Positions 1-7,940 of a DNA stretch of 64,000 nt are shown piece by piece (position 1 is the first letter of the stretch; every line of letters starts with the position of its first letter). The notes below the pieces were generated by a model, which worked only from the letters and a program-made list of their open reading frames with translations, ran no database searches and was not told where the DNA came from. Made by a program: the position numbers and the translations under genes. The stretch comes from Cupriavidus campinensis (GTDB lineage: Bacteria > Pseudomonadota > Gammaproteobacteria > Burkholderiales > Burkholderiaceae). The stretch spans positions 1 through 64,000 of the forward strand of contig NZ_CAJPVH010000002.1 in assembly GCF_905397395.1 (NCBI RefSeq), written 5' to 3'.

Positions 1-886
1 GGCCACCCTCGCCCCCCAGGCACAACGCCAGCGCGCGCAGCCAGCCCGGATAGTTGCGCGAGCCCGCCAGCACCTGCCACGCGCCCGCCATGGCCCGGCG
101 GCTGGCCGGCACGCCGGTGGCGCGCAGGTGCTCGTCCAGCACCAGGTGGAGGTTGTAGCTGGCGTTGTAGTAGGACTCGGCGTTGAAGATCGCGCGCTGG
201 TCGGCATCGGCACGTGGCGCCGGAAAGTGATCGACGCACAGCGCCGGGTCATAGAGCAGGCGCCAGCCCGCGCGGCGCACGGCCAGGCTGAAAGCGAGGT
301 CGTTATGAACCTGGGCGCCCGCGCCGCGCAGCCGCGTATCGAAGCGCAGCCCGTCCACCGCGCTGCGCCGCCACGCCATGTTCACGCCCTTGAGCACGTC
401 CACGTCGCGCGGCGCGCCGGCTCCGATGTGATGATTGCCGATCACCCGGCCATACCAGCGCACCTGGCCCACGCAGCTTGCCGCACCCTGCAGGATGCGG
501 CCGCCCTCGTGCACGCGGTCGCGCCCGCCCACGCCGCCAAGGCTGGCATCGCGCGCGAAGTGGCTGCCGATGCGCGCCAGCCAGTCTGGATGCGGCGCGG
601 CGTCGTCGTCGGTCAGGCACAGGATGTCGCCGCGCGCGGCCGCGAAGCCGCGGTTGTTGGCGGCCACCTGGCCGGGCTCGTCCACCGTCACCAGGCGCAG
701 GCCCGGCAGCGTCTCGGGGCAGGCCGTGGAGAGCCAGCGCGAGAGCAGCGCCAGCGTGGGCGCGTCGTCGGCGCGCGCCACCACCACCACCTCGTCGGCG
801 GGGCGCTGCTGGCGCGCCAGCGCGCGCAGACAGCGGTCCAGGTCGTCGCAGCGCCTGTAGCTGGGAATGATTACCGATAGGTCCAT
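1..886 (-). CDS. Family 2 glycosyltransferase, C-terminus cut by window edge
   Basis: A reading frame open from the ATG at 886 to the window edge encodes about 295 residues. It begins MDLSVIIPSYRR, the typical start of a GT-A fold family 2 glycosyltransferase, and has the metal- and nucleotide-sugar-binding segment LCLTDDDAAPHPDWL near residue 90. Further on are GVNMAWRRSAVDGLRFD and a HNDLAF segment, which fit the acceptor-side motifs of the family. It would transfer a sugar from a nucleotide donor to a lipid-linked glycan at the inner membrane. It lies just downstream, on the same strand, of a sugar phosphotransferase and manC, so it probably belongs to that exopolysaccharide operon. Donor and acceptor cannot be told from the sequence. 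Confidence 0.85.
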   Translation of the reverse strand, partial: MDLSVIIPSYRRCDDLDRCLRALARQQRPADEVVVVARADDAPTLALLSRWLSTACPETLPGLRLVTVDEPGQVAANNRGFAAARGDILCLTDDDAAPHPDWLARIGSHFARDASLGGVGGRDRVHEGGRILQGAASCVGQVRWYGRVIGNHHIGAGAPRDVDVLKGVNMAWRRSAVDGLRFDTRLRGAGAQVHNDLAFSLAVRRAGWRLLYDPALCVDHFPAPRADADQRAIFNAESYYNASYNLHLVLDEHLRATGVPASRRAMAGAWQVLAGSRNYPGWLRALALCLGGEGG

Positions 887-982
887 CTTGGCGTCCCCCG
901 GCGGATCAGCGGGCGGGCTCCATTGCCGCGCTGCCTTGCCGCCACTTACACGTACCCTGTCTCAATACCGCCCGCGCCGCTC

Positions 983-2374
983 TCAGTAGGCGTTGCGCCG
1001 GAGCAAAATGCACGCCGGCGTGCGCAGGATGATCTGCATGTCGAACCAGAACGACCAGTTCCGGATATAGAACAGGTCGAACTTGACCCGGGTCTCCATC
1101 TTCTCCACCGTGGACGTCTCGCCCCGATACCCGTTCACCTGCGCCCAGCCGGTCAGGCCGGGACGGATGCGGTAGCGGTGCATGTAGCCCTCCACCAGAT
1201 TCTTGTAGAGCTCGTCGTGCGCCAGTGCGTGCGGGCGCGGCCCCACCAGCGACATCTGTCCGCGCAGCACGTTGAGGAGTTGCGGCAGCTCGTCGATGGA
1301 CAGCGCACGCAGCACCGCGCCCACGCGCGTCACACGCGGATCGCCGCGCCGCGCCTGCGTCACCGTGCCGGGTGCCTCGTCGTGCAGGCACATCGTGCGG
1401 AACTTGAGAATCTCGAACTCGCGGCCGTCGTAGCCCTTGCGGCGCTGGCGGAAGAACACCGGCCCGTGCGAGGACTGCTTGACCAGCGCCGCCACCACCA
1501 CGAACAGCGGGATCAGCGCCACCAGCGCCAGCGCGGCGGCCACGCGGTCGAAGATCTCCTTCGGCCAGAGCTGGTATTCGTCGGCCGGCGAGACGGCCAG
1601 ATTGAGCGTGGGATAGCCCAGCACCTTGTCCACCGAGCATTGCAGGTGCGGCAGGCCGCGCAGGTCCGGCATGTAGCGGATGTCAACGAAGTCGTTGCGG
1701 AACTCGCGCACGAAGCGGCGCACCAGATGCTGGTCCGCCAGCGGCAGCGCCAGCCAGATCTCATCGATGGCGCGCGCGCGGACCATGCCGGCGAAGTCGC
1801 GGAAGTTGCCGCAGACCGGCACGTTGTGCAGCCACTCGGGGGCGTCGTCGCTCTCGTCATAGACACACACGGCGCGGTACTGCGCACCCGGCGCATGGGC
1901 CAGCTGCGCCAGCATGTTGCGCGCATGGGCGCGCGTGCTGACCACGGCCACCGTGCGCGTGCGCGTAGCCGCCCGGCCCAGCCGCCGCGCCACCCAGCCC
2001 GGTACCAGCCGCGCCAGCAGCAGCATGCCCGCCGAGGCGGCGGTCACGGCGATGAACCACGAAGTCGGCACGTTCTCCAGGCGTGGCGTGCACAGCAGCG
2101 CCAGCCCGGCCAGCGCCACCACGCCACAGGCCGCCAGCACCCGGTGGGTAAGCTGGCTGAGCGAGCGGTCGCGCCACTGGCCGTAGACGCCGAAGGCGGC
2201 GAACAGCACCACCGCCAGCAGCGCGTTGAACGACACCAGCATGGTCTGCGTGTCCGACCAGGCCAGCGGCAGGCCATGCCCCGGCAATGCCGGGGGCAGC
2301 ATGAGCTGGTGCACCAGCAGCGCGCTGCCCGCCACCAGCAGCAGGTCCAGCGCGCAGGCAAGCAGCCCGGTCAT
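983..2374 (-). CDS. Exopolysaccharide polyprenyl-phosphate sugar phosphotransferase (copy 1)
   Basis: The 463-residue product starts the lipid-linked repeat unit by moving a sugar-1-phosphate onto undecaprenyl phosphate in the inner membrane. Four or so hydrophobic helices occupy about residues 5-125. A nucleotide-binding-like middle region follows, and the C-terminal 190 residues form a bacterial sugar transferase domain with FEILKFRTM, SIDELPQLLNVL and SLVGPRPHA. The C-terminus has GLTGWAQVNGYRG and FDLFYIRNWS, as in WbaP/WcaJ-type enzymes. The start is 12 bases below the manC stop, so the two are probably co-transcribed. A second enzyme of the same architecture is at 16930-18336. The sugar (glucose-1-P or galactose-1-P) is not decidable here. 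Confidence 0.9.
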   Translation of the reverse strand: MTGLLACALDLLLVAGSALLVHQLMLPPALPGHGLPLAWSDTQTMLVSFNALLAVVLFAAFGVYGQWRDRSLSQLTHRVLAACGVVALAGLALLCTPRLENVPTSWFIAVTAASAGMLLLARLVPGWVARRLGRAATRTRTVAVVSTRAHARNMLAQLAHAPGAQYRAVCVYDESDDAPEWLHNVPVCGNFRDFAGMVRARAIDEIWLALPLADQHLVRRFVREFRNDFVDIRYMPDLRGLPHLQCSVDKVLGYPTLNLAVSPADEYQLWPKEIFDRVAAALALVALIPLFVVVAALVKQSSHGPVFFRQRRKGYDGREFEILKFRTMCLHDEAPGTVTQARRGDPRVTRVGAVLRALSIDELPQLLNVLRGQMSLVGPRPHALAHDELYKNLVEGYMHRYRIRPGLTGWAQVNGYRGETSTVEKMETRVKFDLFYIRNWSFWFDMQIILRTPACILLRRNAY

Positions 2375-2386
2375 CGCGGCATCTCC

Positions 2387-3940
2387 TTACTTGCGGCCAT
2401 AGTTGTCCTCGAAGCGGACGATGTCGTCTTCTCCCAGATAGGCCCCCGACTGCACCTCGATGATCTCCAGCGGCGTCTTGCCCGGGTTTTCAAGCCGGTG
2501 CAGCGTGCCGATGGGGATGTAGGTGGACTGGTTCTCGCTGAGGATGCTCACGGTCTCGCCGCAGGTGACGCGCGCGGTGCCGCGCACCACGACCCAGTGC
2601 TCGGCGCGGTGGTAGTGCATCTGGAGCGAAAGGCTGGCGCCCGGCTCGACAATGATCCGCTTCACCTGGAAGCGGTCGCCATGGTCGATGGCGTCGTAGC
2701 AGCCCCACGGGCGGTGCACCTTGCGATGGTTGACCACCTCGCTGCCATGTTCGGCGCGCAGGCGCTGCACCACGTTCTTCACGTCCTGCACGTGGGCCTT
2801 GTCGACCACCAGCACGGCGTCGGCGGTTTCCACCACCACCACGTCATGCACGCCCACGCAGGCAATCAGCCGGCCTTCCGAGTGGGCGAGGCAGGCCGTC
2901 GCGCCATCGAACACCACGCGGCCCCGCGCGGCGTTGCCGAGCGCATCCTTGGGCGCGATGTCCCAGATCGCGGCCCAGGAGCCGACATCGGACCAGCCCG
3001 CGTCCAGCGGCACCACGCGCCCGGGCACGTCGGGCAGGCTCTCCAGCTTCTCCATCACGGCGTAGTCGATGGAGTCCGACTGGCACGCGCCGAAGGCCTC
3101 GCGGTTCAGCCGGAACGTATCGCCGCCGGCCTCACCAGCCTCGCCAGCCTCGTAGGCGGCGCGGCACTGCATGTACATCTCGGGCTGGAGCTGGCTCACC
3201 GCGCGCAGCCACACCGCCGCACGCACCACGAAGATGCCGCTGTTCCACCAGTAGCCGCCGGATTCCACGTAGTGCCGGGCCAGCTCCAGGTGCGGCTTCT
3301 CGACGAATTTCTCCAGCGTGTGGGCGCCATCGACCGCCGTGCCGCCGGCGCGGATGTAGCCGTAGCCGGTTTCCGGCGAGACCGGCACCACGCCGAGCGT
3401 GACGATGGCGCCGGCGTCGGCATGGCGTACCGCCGTGGCGAGCGCCTGGCGAAACGCCGGCAGGTCCGTGACGCTGTGGTCGGCCGGCGTCACCACCAGC
3501 ACCACATCGCCCCCATCCGTAGCCGCCATCGCGTGCAGCGCCGCCACGGTCAGCGCCGGGGCCGTGTTGCGGCCGCAGGGCTCGGTCAGCAGCCGCGCGG
3601 GCTTGCCGGCGCGCTTCATCATGTCCGCGATCATGAAGCGATGTTCCTCGCCGCAGACCACCAGCTGCGGCGGCTCGATGCCGGCCGGGCGGCCCGCCAG
3701 CACCGCCACGCCGTCGAAGCGGCGCGCGGTGGCCTCCAGCAGCGTGTCTTCCGCCACGAGGTTCAGCAGCTGCTTGGGAAACTGTTCGCGCGAGAGCGGC
3801 CACAGGCGCGTGCCGGCACCCCCGGCCATGATCACGGGCTGGATCGGGAACTGGATGACGGGCAGCGCCGCAGCCACAGGCGGCGCGAGGGCGGCGCCGA
3901 GCGTGACGGGCGGCAGGCCCACCGGAATCGGTTGGTTCAT
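2387..3940 (-). CDS. manC: Mannose-1-phosphate guanylyltransferase / mannose-6-phosphate isomerase
   Basis: This bifunctional type II enzyme makes GDP-mannose and isomerises fructose-6-P to mannose-6-P in the cytosol. The pyrophosphorylase signature MAGGAGTRLWPLSREQFPKQ lies near residue 38 and FVEKPHLELA is the sugar-binding part. The C-terminal cupin holds the metal site in SLQMHYHRAEHWVVVRGTARV. At 517 residues it is slightly longer than the usual 470-480, owing to an extra 35-residue N-terminal stretch rich in Pro and Ala, so the true start could be a later codon. It feeds mannose to the surrounding polysaccharide genes, which fits the beta-mannosidase-like gene in the same locus. Confidence 0.93.
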   Translation of the reverse strand: MNQPIPVGLPPVTLGAALAPPVAAALPVIQFPIQPVIMAGGAGTRLWPLSREQFPKQLLNLVAEDTLLEATARRFDGVAVLAGRPAGIEPPQLVVCGEEHRFMIADMMKRAGKPARLLTEPCGRNTAPALTVAALHAMAATDGGDVVLVVTPADHSVTDLPAFRQALATAVRHADAGAIVTLGVVPVSPETGYGYIRAGGTAVDGAHTLEKFVEKPHLELARHYVESGGYWWNSGIFVVRAAVWLRAVSQLQPEMYMQCRAAYEAGEAGEAGGDTFRLNREAFGACQSDSIDYAVMEKLESLPDVPGRVVPLDAGWSDVGSWAAIWDIAPKDALGNAARGRVVFDGATACLAHSEGRLIACVGVHDVVVVETADAVLVVDKAHVQDVKNVVQRLRAEHGSEVVNHRKVHRPWGCYDAIDHGDRFQVKRIIVEPGASLSLQMHYHRAEHWVVVRGTARVTCGETVSILSENQSTYIPIGTLHRLENPGKTPLEIIEVQSGAYLGEDDIVRFEDNYGRK

Positions 3941-3971
3941 GGAATGCTCTCCCGGCCGGGCCGCATGCGGC

Positions 3972-4457
3972 TCAGCGTGTCAGGCGGAACAGCCGGGCGC
4001 GCGCGCGGGGCGGCTGCCAGACCATACCGATGAAATGCGTACCGTGTTCCAGGTACGGGCCCTCGCGTTTGCTGAAGCCGAACCCCTCGCAGAACTCGCG
4101 CAGGTAGAACGGCACCTGGATGCCCACCGGCGCACCGGGCCAGCGCGTCTGGATGGCCTCCTGCGCGCTGCGCATCAATGCCTCGGCCGTGCCGTCGCCG
4201 CGACGCGACATGCGCGTGAGGAACTTGTCGATCCGGATCTCACTGCCCTCCCCCTTGAGCAGGCGGGCGTAGGCCACCACCTGCTGTGTGTCCTCCGCCG
4301 GCTCCACGCCAAGCACGTGCGTGCCGACGATGTCCTTGCCGTCGACGTCGAGCAACAGGCTGCCCTGCTCCACGATGAAGACCTCGCTGCGCACGCGCAG
4401 GATCTGATACAGCTCCCGCGTGGTCAGCTCGCTGAATTCCTTGTCCACCCAGTTCAT
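3972..4457 (-). CDS. GNAT-family N-acetyltransferase, ElaA-like
   Basis: The 161-residue product begins MNWVDKEFSELTTRELYQIL and has the ElaA-like core VRSEVFIVEQ, followed by VVAYARLL and the acetyl-CoA loop region SRRGDGTAEALM near residue 95. The frame is open further upstream to 4832, but the ATG at 4457 has a good ribosome site (AGGAAG, 6 bases upstream) and matches the family N-terminus, so I chose it. It probably acetylates a small amine or sugar; the substrate is unknown. It sits between manC and the divergent DUF1839 gene, so it may decorate a polysaccharide precursor, but that is only inferred from position. Confidence 0.8.
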   Translation of the reverse strand: MNWVDKEFSELTTRELYQILRVRSEVFIVEQGSLLLDVDGKDIVGTHVLGVEPAEDTQQVVAYARLLKGEGSEIRIDKFLTRMSRRGDGTAEALMRSAQEAIQTRWPGAPVGIQVPFYLREFCEGFGFSKREGPYLEHGTHFIGMVWQPPRARARLFRLTR

Positions 4458-4867
4458 GCCCGTCTTCCTGGTCTGTCCAAAGGCACGGACGGCGCTGCGC
4501 GCCGCGCTCACGCTCCCCATGCTCACCGCTGTTCTCGATGCGCGCGCCGCAACGCTGGCGGCACGCGGCCACAATCCATGAGTTGCAGTGTAGGAACGGC
4601 CCCTCGCCGTCTCTGTACGCTTCCGCACACCTTGCCCGGCGTGCGGTGGCGTGCCCATCAGAGCGCTAAATCGGCCGGGAAAGTGCCACTGCCGGCACGC
4701 GGCCTGCCCTCTGCCGGTGCCCCGCCAGCATGCGCGCAAACGTGCACCTTGCTGCGCCGCCTGTGTTGCCTCGCGCACCAATCTTTGGCGCGGTTGGGGC
4801 TGTAATGGAGACCGTCTGGCCGCGCCCGGCACGGCGCGGCATGCCTACACAGCGGAGGAGAATCCAT
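4458..4867. other. Divergent intergenic region
   Basis: About 410 bases separate the GNAT gene (minus) from the first DUF1839 gene (plus). It must hold both promoters, but I see no convincing -35/-10 pair and no clear operator. A purine-rich ribosome site (GGAGGAGAA) ends it, 5 bases before the ATG at 4868. Confidence 0.4.
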
Positions 4868-5884
4868 ATGAATGTCACGGCGACCCTGGCACGCAGCACG
4901 CCACAGCCCGCGCCGCACGCGCTGCATGGCGAGGACGTGATCTGGCAGGAGACCAACTGCTACATCGACCTGTGGATCGAACTGCTCAACGGCTGGGGGC
5001 TCGAGCCGCGCGCCGCGCTGCCCTTCACCGTCACGCAGGATTTCGAGGGCGATCACTTCACCTTCTTCAAATACCCGACCAACGACATCGAGCGGCTGTA
5101 CGGCACCGTGGTGCAGGAAATGGCGCTCTACGATGCGCTGGAGGCGCATCTCGTCGAGCAGGTCGGGCGCGGCCACACGGTGCTGGTGGAGGTAGACAGC
5201 TACTACCTGCCGGACACCAAGGCCACCTCCTATCGGCAGAAACACGTCAAGACGTCGATCGGCGTGGACATGATCGATGCGCAGGCGCGCCGGCTGGGCT
5301 ACTACCACGGCCTGGGCTACCACACCGTCAATGGCGACGACTACGAGGGCCTGCTGCGCCTGACGCCCGAACTGTCCGGCAACCCGGACCTGCTGTTCCC
5401 CTACGCCGAGTGCGCCAAGCGCGTGCGCGCGCCGGTGGCGCCGGGCATGCTGGCCGATGCCTCGGTGCGGCTGCTGCGCGAGCATCTGGCGCGGCGCCCC
5501 GCCGCCAACCCGGTGAGCCGGCTGCGCGCGGTGTTTCCGTCGCATATGGAGCGGATGCTGGCGCGCGGCGACGCCTACTTCCACCAGTACACGTTCAACG
5601 TGCCGCGCCAGCTGGGCGCCAACTTCGAGATGCTGCATCACTACCTCACGTGGCTGGCGCGGCAGGGCCACAAGGTGCCCGAGCCGGTGGTGGACGCGGC
5701 GCACAGCATCGCCACGGAAGCCAAGGTGCTGCAGTTCCGGCTGGCCCGCGCGGTAGCCCGAGGCCGGCAGGACCCCTGCACGGACTGCCTGGATGTGCTG
5801 GAGTCCGCCTACGACCGCACGCTGTCTGGCCTGGTGGCCACGTTCGGCGCGGCGGGGCCGGTGCATGTCCATGCGGGCGTCTGA
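4868..5884 (+). CDS. DUF1839 family protein (copy 1)
   Basis: The 338-residue protein has the hallmarks of DUF1839: NCYIDLWIELLNGWGLEP near residue 33, FTVTQDFEGDHFTFF, LVEVDSYYLPDT and GVDMIDAQARRLGYYHGLGYHTVNGDDY. No enzymatic function is established as far as I know. Many invariant His, Asp, Glu and Tyr residues in these blocks look like an active site. The start at 4868 is set by GGAGGAGAA just upstream. A paralogue lies at 13341-14321 beside an amino acid:[carrier protein] ligase and a carrier protein, so a role in moving or releasing a carrier-bound amino acid is a reasonable guess. It is followed directly by the tandem hydrolase gene. Confidence 0.85.
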   Translation: MNVTATLARSTPQPAPHALHGEDVIWQETNCYIDLWIELLNGWGLEPRAALPFTVTQDFEGDHFTFFKYPTNDIERLYGTVVQEMALYDALEAHLVEQVGRGHTVLVEVDSYYLPDTKATSYRQKHVKTSIGVDMIDAQARRLGYYHGLGYHTVNGDDYEGLLRLTPELSGNPDLLFPYAECAKRVRAPVAPGMLADASVRLLREHLARRPAANPVSRLRAVFPSHMERMLARGDAYFHQYTFNVPRQLGANFEMLHHYLTWLARQGHKVPEPVVDAAHSIATEAKVLQFRLARAVARGRQDPCTDCLDVLESAYDRTLSGLVATFGAAGPVHVHAGV

Positions 5885-5897
5885 GGACGGCGGCGCC

Positions 5898-7847
5898 ATG
5901 GGCGGCGCGGGCGGGGGTCCGCACCAGGACGGACACGGGGACGGACACGGCGCCCAGGGGCCGCACGGCCCGGGGATGGTGCACGCCGTGATGGAACCGC
6001 TGCTGTTCGACGGGTGCTACGGCTGGCTGCACCGGCCTATCGTGCCTCTTTCCCCGCTCTTGCCCGATGCCTGCGGCGTGGTGCTGTGCAACCCGTTCGG
6101 GCAGGAAGCGATCATGACGCACCGTGGCTGGCGCTACCTCGCCACGGTGTTGTCCGCCAACGGCATGCCGGCGCTGCGCTTCGACTATCACGGCACCGGC
6201 GATTCCGATGGCGACGAGAGCGATCCCGCCCGGCTGCAGGCGTGGACGGCCAGCATCGTGGCCGCCGTGCGCGTGCTGCGCGAGCGTACCGGCGTAACGC
6301 GCGTGGCCTTGTGCGGCATCCGCCTCGGCGCGCTGCTGGCCGTCCTCGCCACGCAGGAGATGGAGGCGGAGGCGATCGACGCGCTGGTGCTGCTGGCCCC
6401 GGTGGTACGGGGGCGCGACCATCTGCGCGAACTGCGCGCGTTGCAGAGCACCGCGCGGTCGTCCCCGGCGGACCAGCTCGATCCGGCCGAGACCGAAGAC
6501 TTCATGACCGTGGTCGGCAACCGCTTCTACCGCGACACCATCGAGGCCATCCAGGCCTGCGACCTCGGCAAACCCGGACAACTGCGCCAGCGCCCGGCGG
6601 CGCGCATGCTGATCCTGTCGGCCAGTACGCTCGACGGCGCCGGCCGCCTGGCCGAGCGCGCCGCGGCGCTCGGCTGCGACGTGACGCAGGCGCCGTTCGA
6701 CGAGTACGAGACCTATGTCAGCTATCCCGAGCTGAACGACCTGCCCTGGCAGGCGTTCCGGCACGCCACGGCGTGGCTGGCCGGCGTGCCCGAGACCGAT
6801 GTGCGCGAGCCCGACAACGCGCGCGTGCGCCGCCTGGCCACCGACGACGCGCCGGTGCTGCACGGTGACCGCTTCGTGGAGCGCCGCGCGCACTACGGCG
6901 CCGACGGCCTCTTCGGCATCCTGTGCGAGCCGCCCGCCGCCGCGCGCGGCGACGGCGCGCCGGTGGTGCTCATCATCAACACCGGCGCCGGCCATCATGT
7001 GGGCGATGCGCGCATGGGCGTGCTCTGCGCGCGCTACCTTGCCCGGCGCGGCATTGCGTCGATGCGGATGGACCTGGGCGGGATTGGCGACAGCGTCTCG
7101 CTGGCGCTGCCCCGCTATGCCTTCCAACCCTACGGCAGCCACCTGCGCCGCGACGTGACCGCCGCCGCCGCATGGCTGGCCGCGCAGGGCTTCGGCCGCG
7201 TGGTGCTGTTCGGTATCTGCTCGGGCGCCTTCGTGGGACTGCACGCCGCCACCGGCAGCGAACACGTGGCCGGCGCGGTGCTGGTCAACGTGCAGAAATT
7301 CCTGTGGCCCGAAGGGCTCGGCATCCAGGACGTGGTGCAGCAGCGCCCCAGCCCACGCCAGGCCGCCACGCGCGTGTACCTGACCGCCGCGCTGGACACG
7401 CAGAAATGGGTACGCGTCTTCAAGGGCGACGCGGAAATCGGCTCGATTGCATGGGAGCTGGGCCGCCGCATCATGGCCCGTGTGCGCACGCGGGCGCAGA
7501 CGCTGGCCGCATGGATTACTCGCGCTGATACGCCGGTGCGTCAGGTGCATGGTCTCATTCGTCGGCTCGATGAACGCAGCGTGCCGGTGTGGCTGGTCTT
7601 CGGCGGCTACGATCCGGGCCTTGGGGAACTCGCCACGCACTTCGGCGCGCGCGGGCGGCAACTGCGGCGCTATCGTCATGTGAAGTGTGTGATTTCGGAT
7701 GAAGTGGACCACGCGCTGCGGTCTTACGCGGCGCGCGAGGCGGTCTACGCGCTGCTCGACCAGTACCTGCGTACCCATTTCTGCGAGGATGCGGACACCA
7801 TCGCCGCCCTCGTCGCCGGCATCGATCCGGAGCCGGCGCTGCGCTGA
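5898..7847 (+). CDS. Tandem alpha/beta-hydrolase protein with atypical nucleophile positions
   Basis: Two alpha/beta-hydrolase units are fused in about 649 residues. Unit 1 (about residues 30-300) has RFDYHGTGDSDGD and the elbow CGIRLGA, where Arg sits at the place normally taken by the catalytic Ser. Unit 2 (about 320-640) has INTGAGHHVG, RMDLGGIGDS and the elbow FGICSGA, so the likely nucleophile is Cys, followed by a candidate Asp in GGYDPG and His in DEVDHAL. I chose the ATG at 5898 (GAGGA 10 bases upstream); an in-frame ATG at 5871 would overlap the DUF1839 stop by 14 bases. A Cys nucleophile suggests acyl transfer or thioester chemistry, which would suit a carrier-protein pathway. A copy of the origin iteron lies inside the 3' end. 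Confidence 0.8.
   Translation: MGGAGGGPHQDGHGDGHGAQGPHGPGMVHAVMEPLLFDGCYGWLHRPIVPLSPLLPDACGVVLCNPFGQEAIMTHRGWRYLATVLSANGMPALRFDYHGTGDSDGDESDPARLQAWTASIVAAVRVLRERTGVTRVALCGIRLGALLAVLATQEMEAEAIDALVLLAPVVRGRDHLRELRALQSTARSSPADQLDPAETEDFMTVVGNRFYRDTIEAIQACDLGKPGQLRQRPAARMLILSASTLDGAGRLAERAAALGCDVTQAPFDEYETYVSYPELNDLPWQAFRHATAWLAGVPETDVREPDNARVRRLATDDAPVLHGDRFVERRAHYGADGLFGILCEPPAAARGDGAPVVLIINTGAGHHVGDARMGVLCARYLARRGIASMRMDLGGIGDSVSLALPRYAFQPYGSHLRRDVTAAAAWLAAQGFGRVVLFGICSGAFVGLHAATGSEHVAGAVLVNVQKFLWPEGLGIQDVVQQRPSPRQAATRVYLTAALDTQKWVRVFKGDAEIGSIAWELGRRIMARVRTRAQTLAAWITRADTPVRQVHGLIRRLDERSVPVWLVFGGYDPGLGELATHFGARGRQLRRYRHVKCVISDEVDHALRSYAAREAVYALLDQYLRTHFCEDADTIAALVAGIDPEPALR
7769..7785 (+). repeat. 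RepA iteron copy inside the hydrolase gene
   Basis: GCGTACCCATTTCTGCG, identical to an iteron of the origin array (28375-28391), lies within the coding sequence and encodes part of the LRTHFCED segment. It is the only copy I found left of the origin, 20 kb away from it. Confidence 0.75.
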
Positions 7848-7890
7848 ACCGCGCTGAACCGCGCTGAACCGCGCTGAACTGCGCTGGATC
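7841..7890 (+). repeat. Five tandem copies of a 10-bp unit at the gene end
   Basis: The unit GCGCTGAACC is repeated exactly three times, then once with a final T and once as GCGCTGGATC. The first copy supplies the TGA stop of the hydrolase gene. It looks like slippage expansion. Any role in 3' end processing is speculation. Confidence 0.8.
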
Positions 7891-7940
7891 GCAGGGATAC
7901 AGCGGTCGAACGGGCGCCCTAAGCCGGGCGCCCACGGTAC

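Noticed and set aside
923-4033. A 1,036-codon plus-strand open frame over the sugar phosphotransferase and manC genes
   Set aside because: It is antisense to two clear genes, rich in Arg, His and Ala with no family signature, and arises from high GC.
7900-7936. Hairpin of GGGCGCCC units after the tandem hydrolase as a terminator
   Set aside because: The arms are self-complementary and no T-run follows on either strand.
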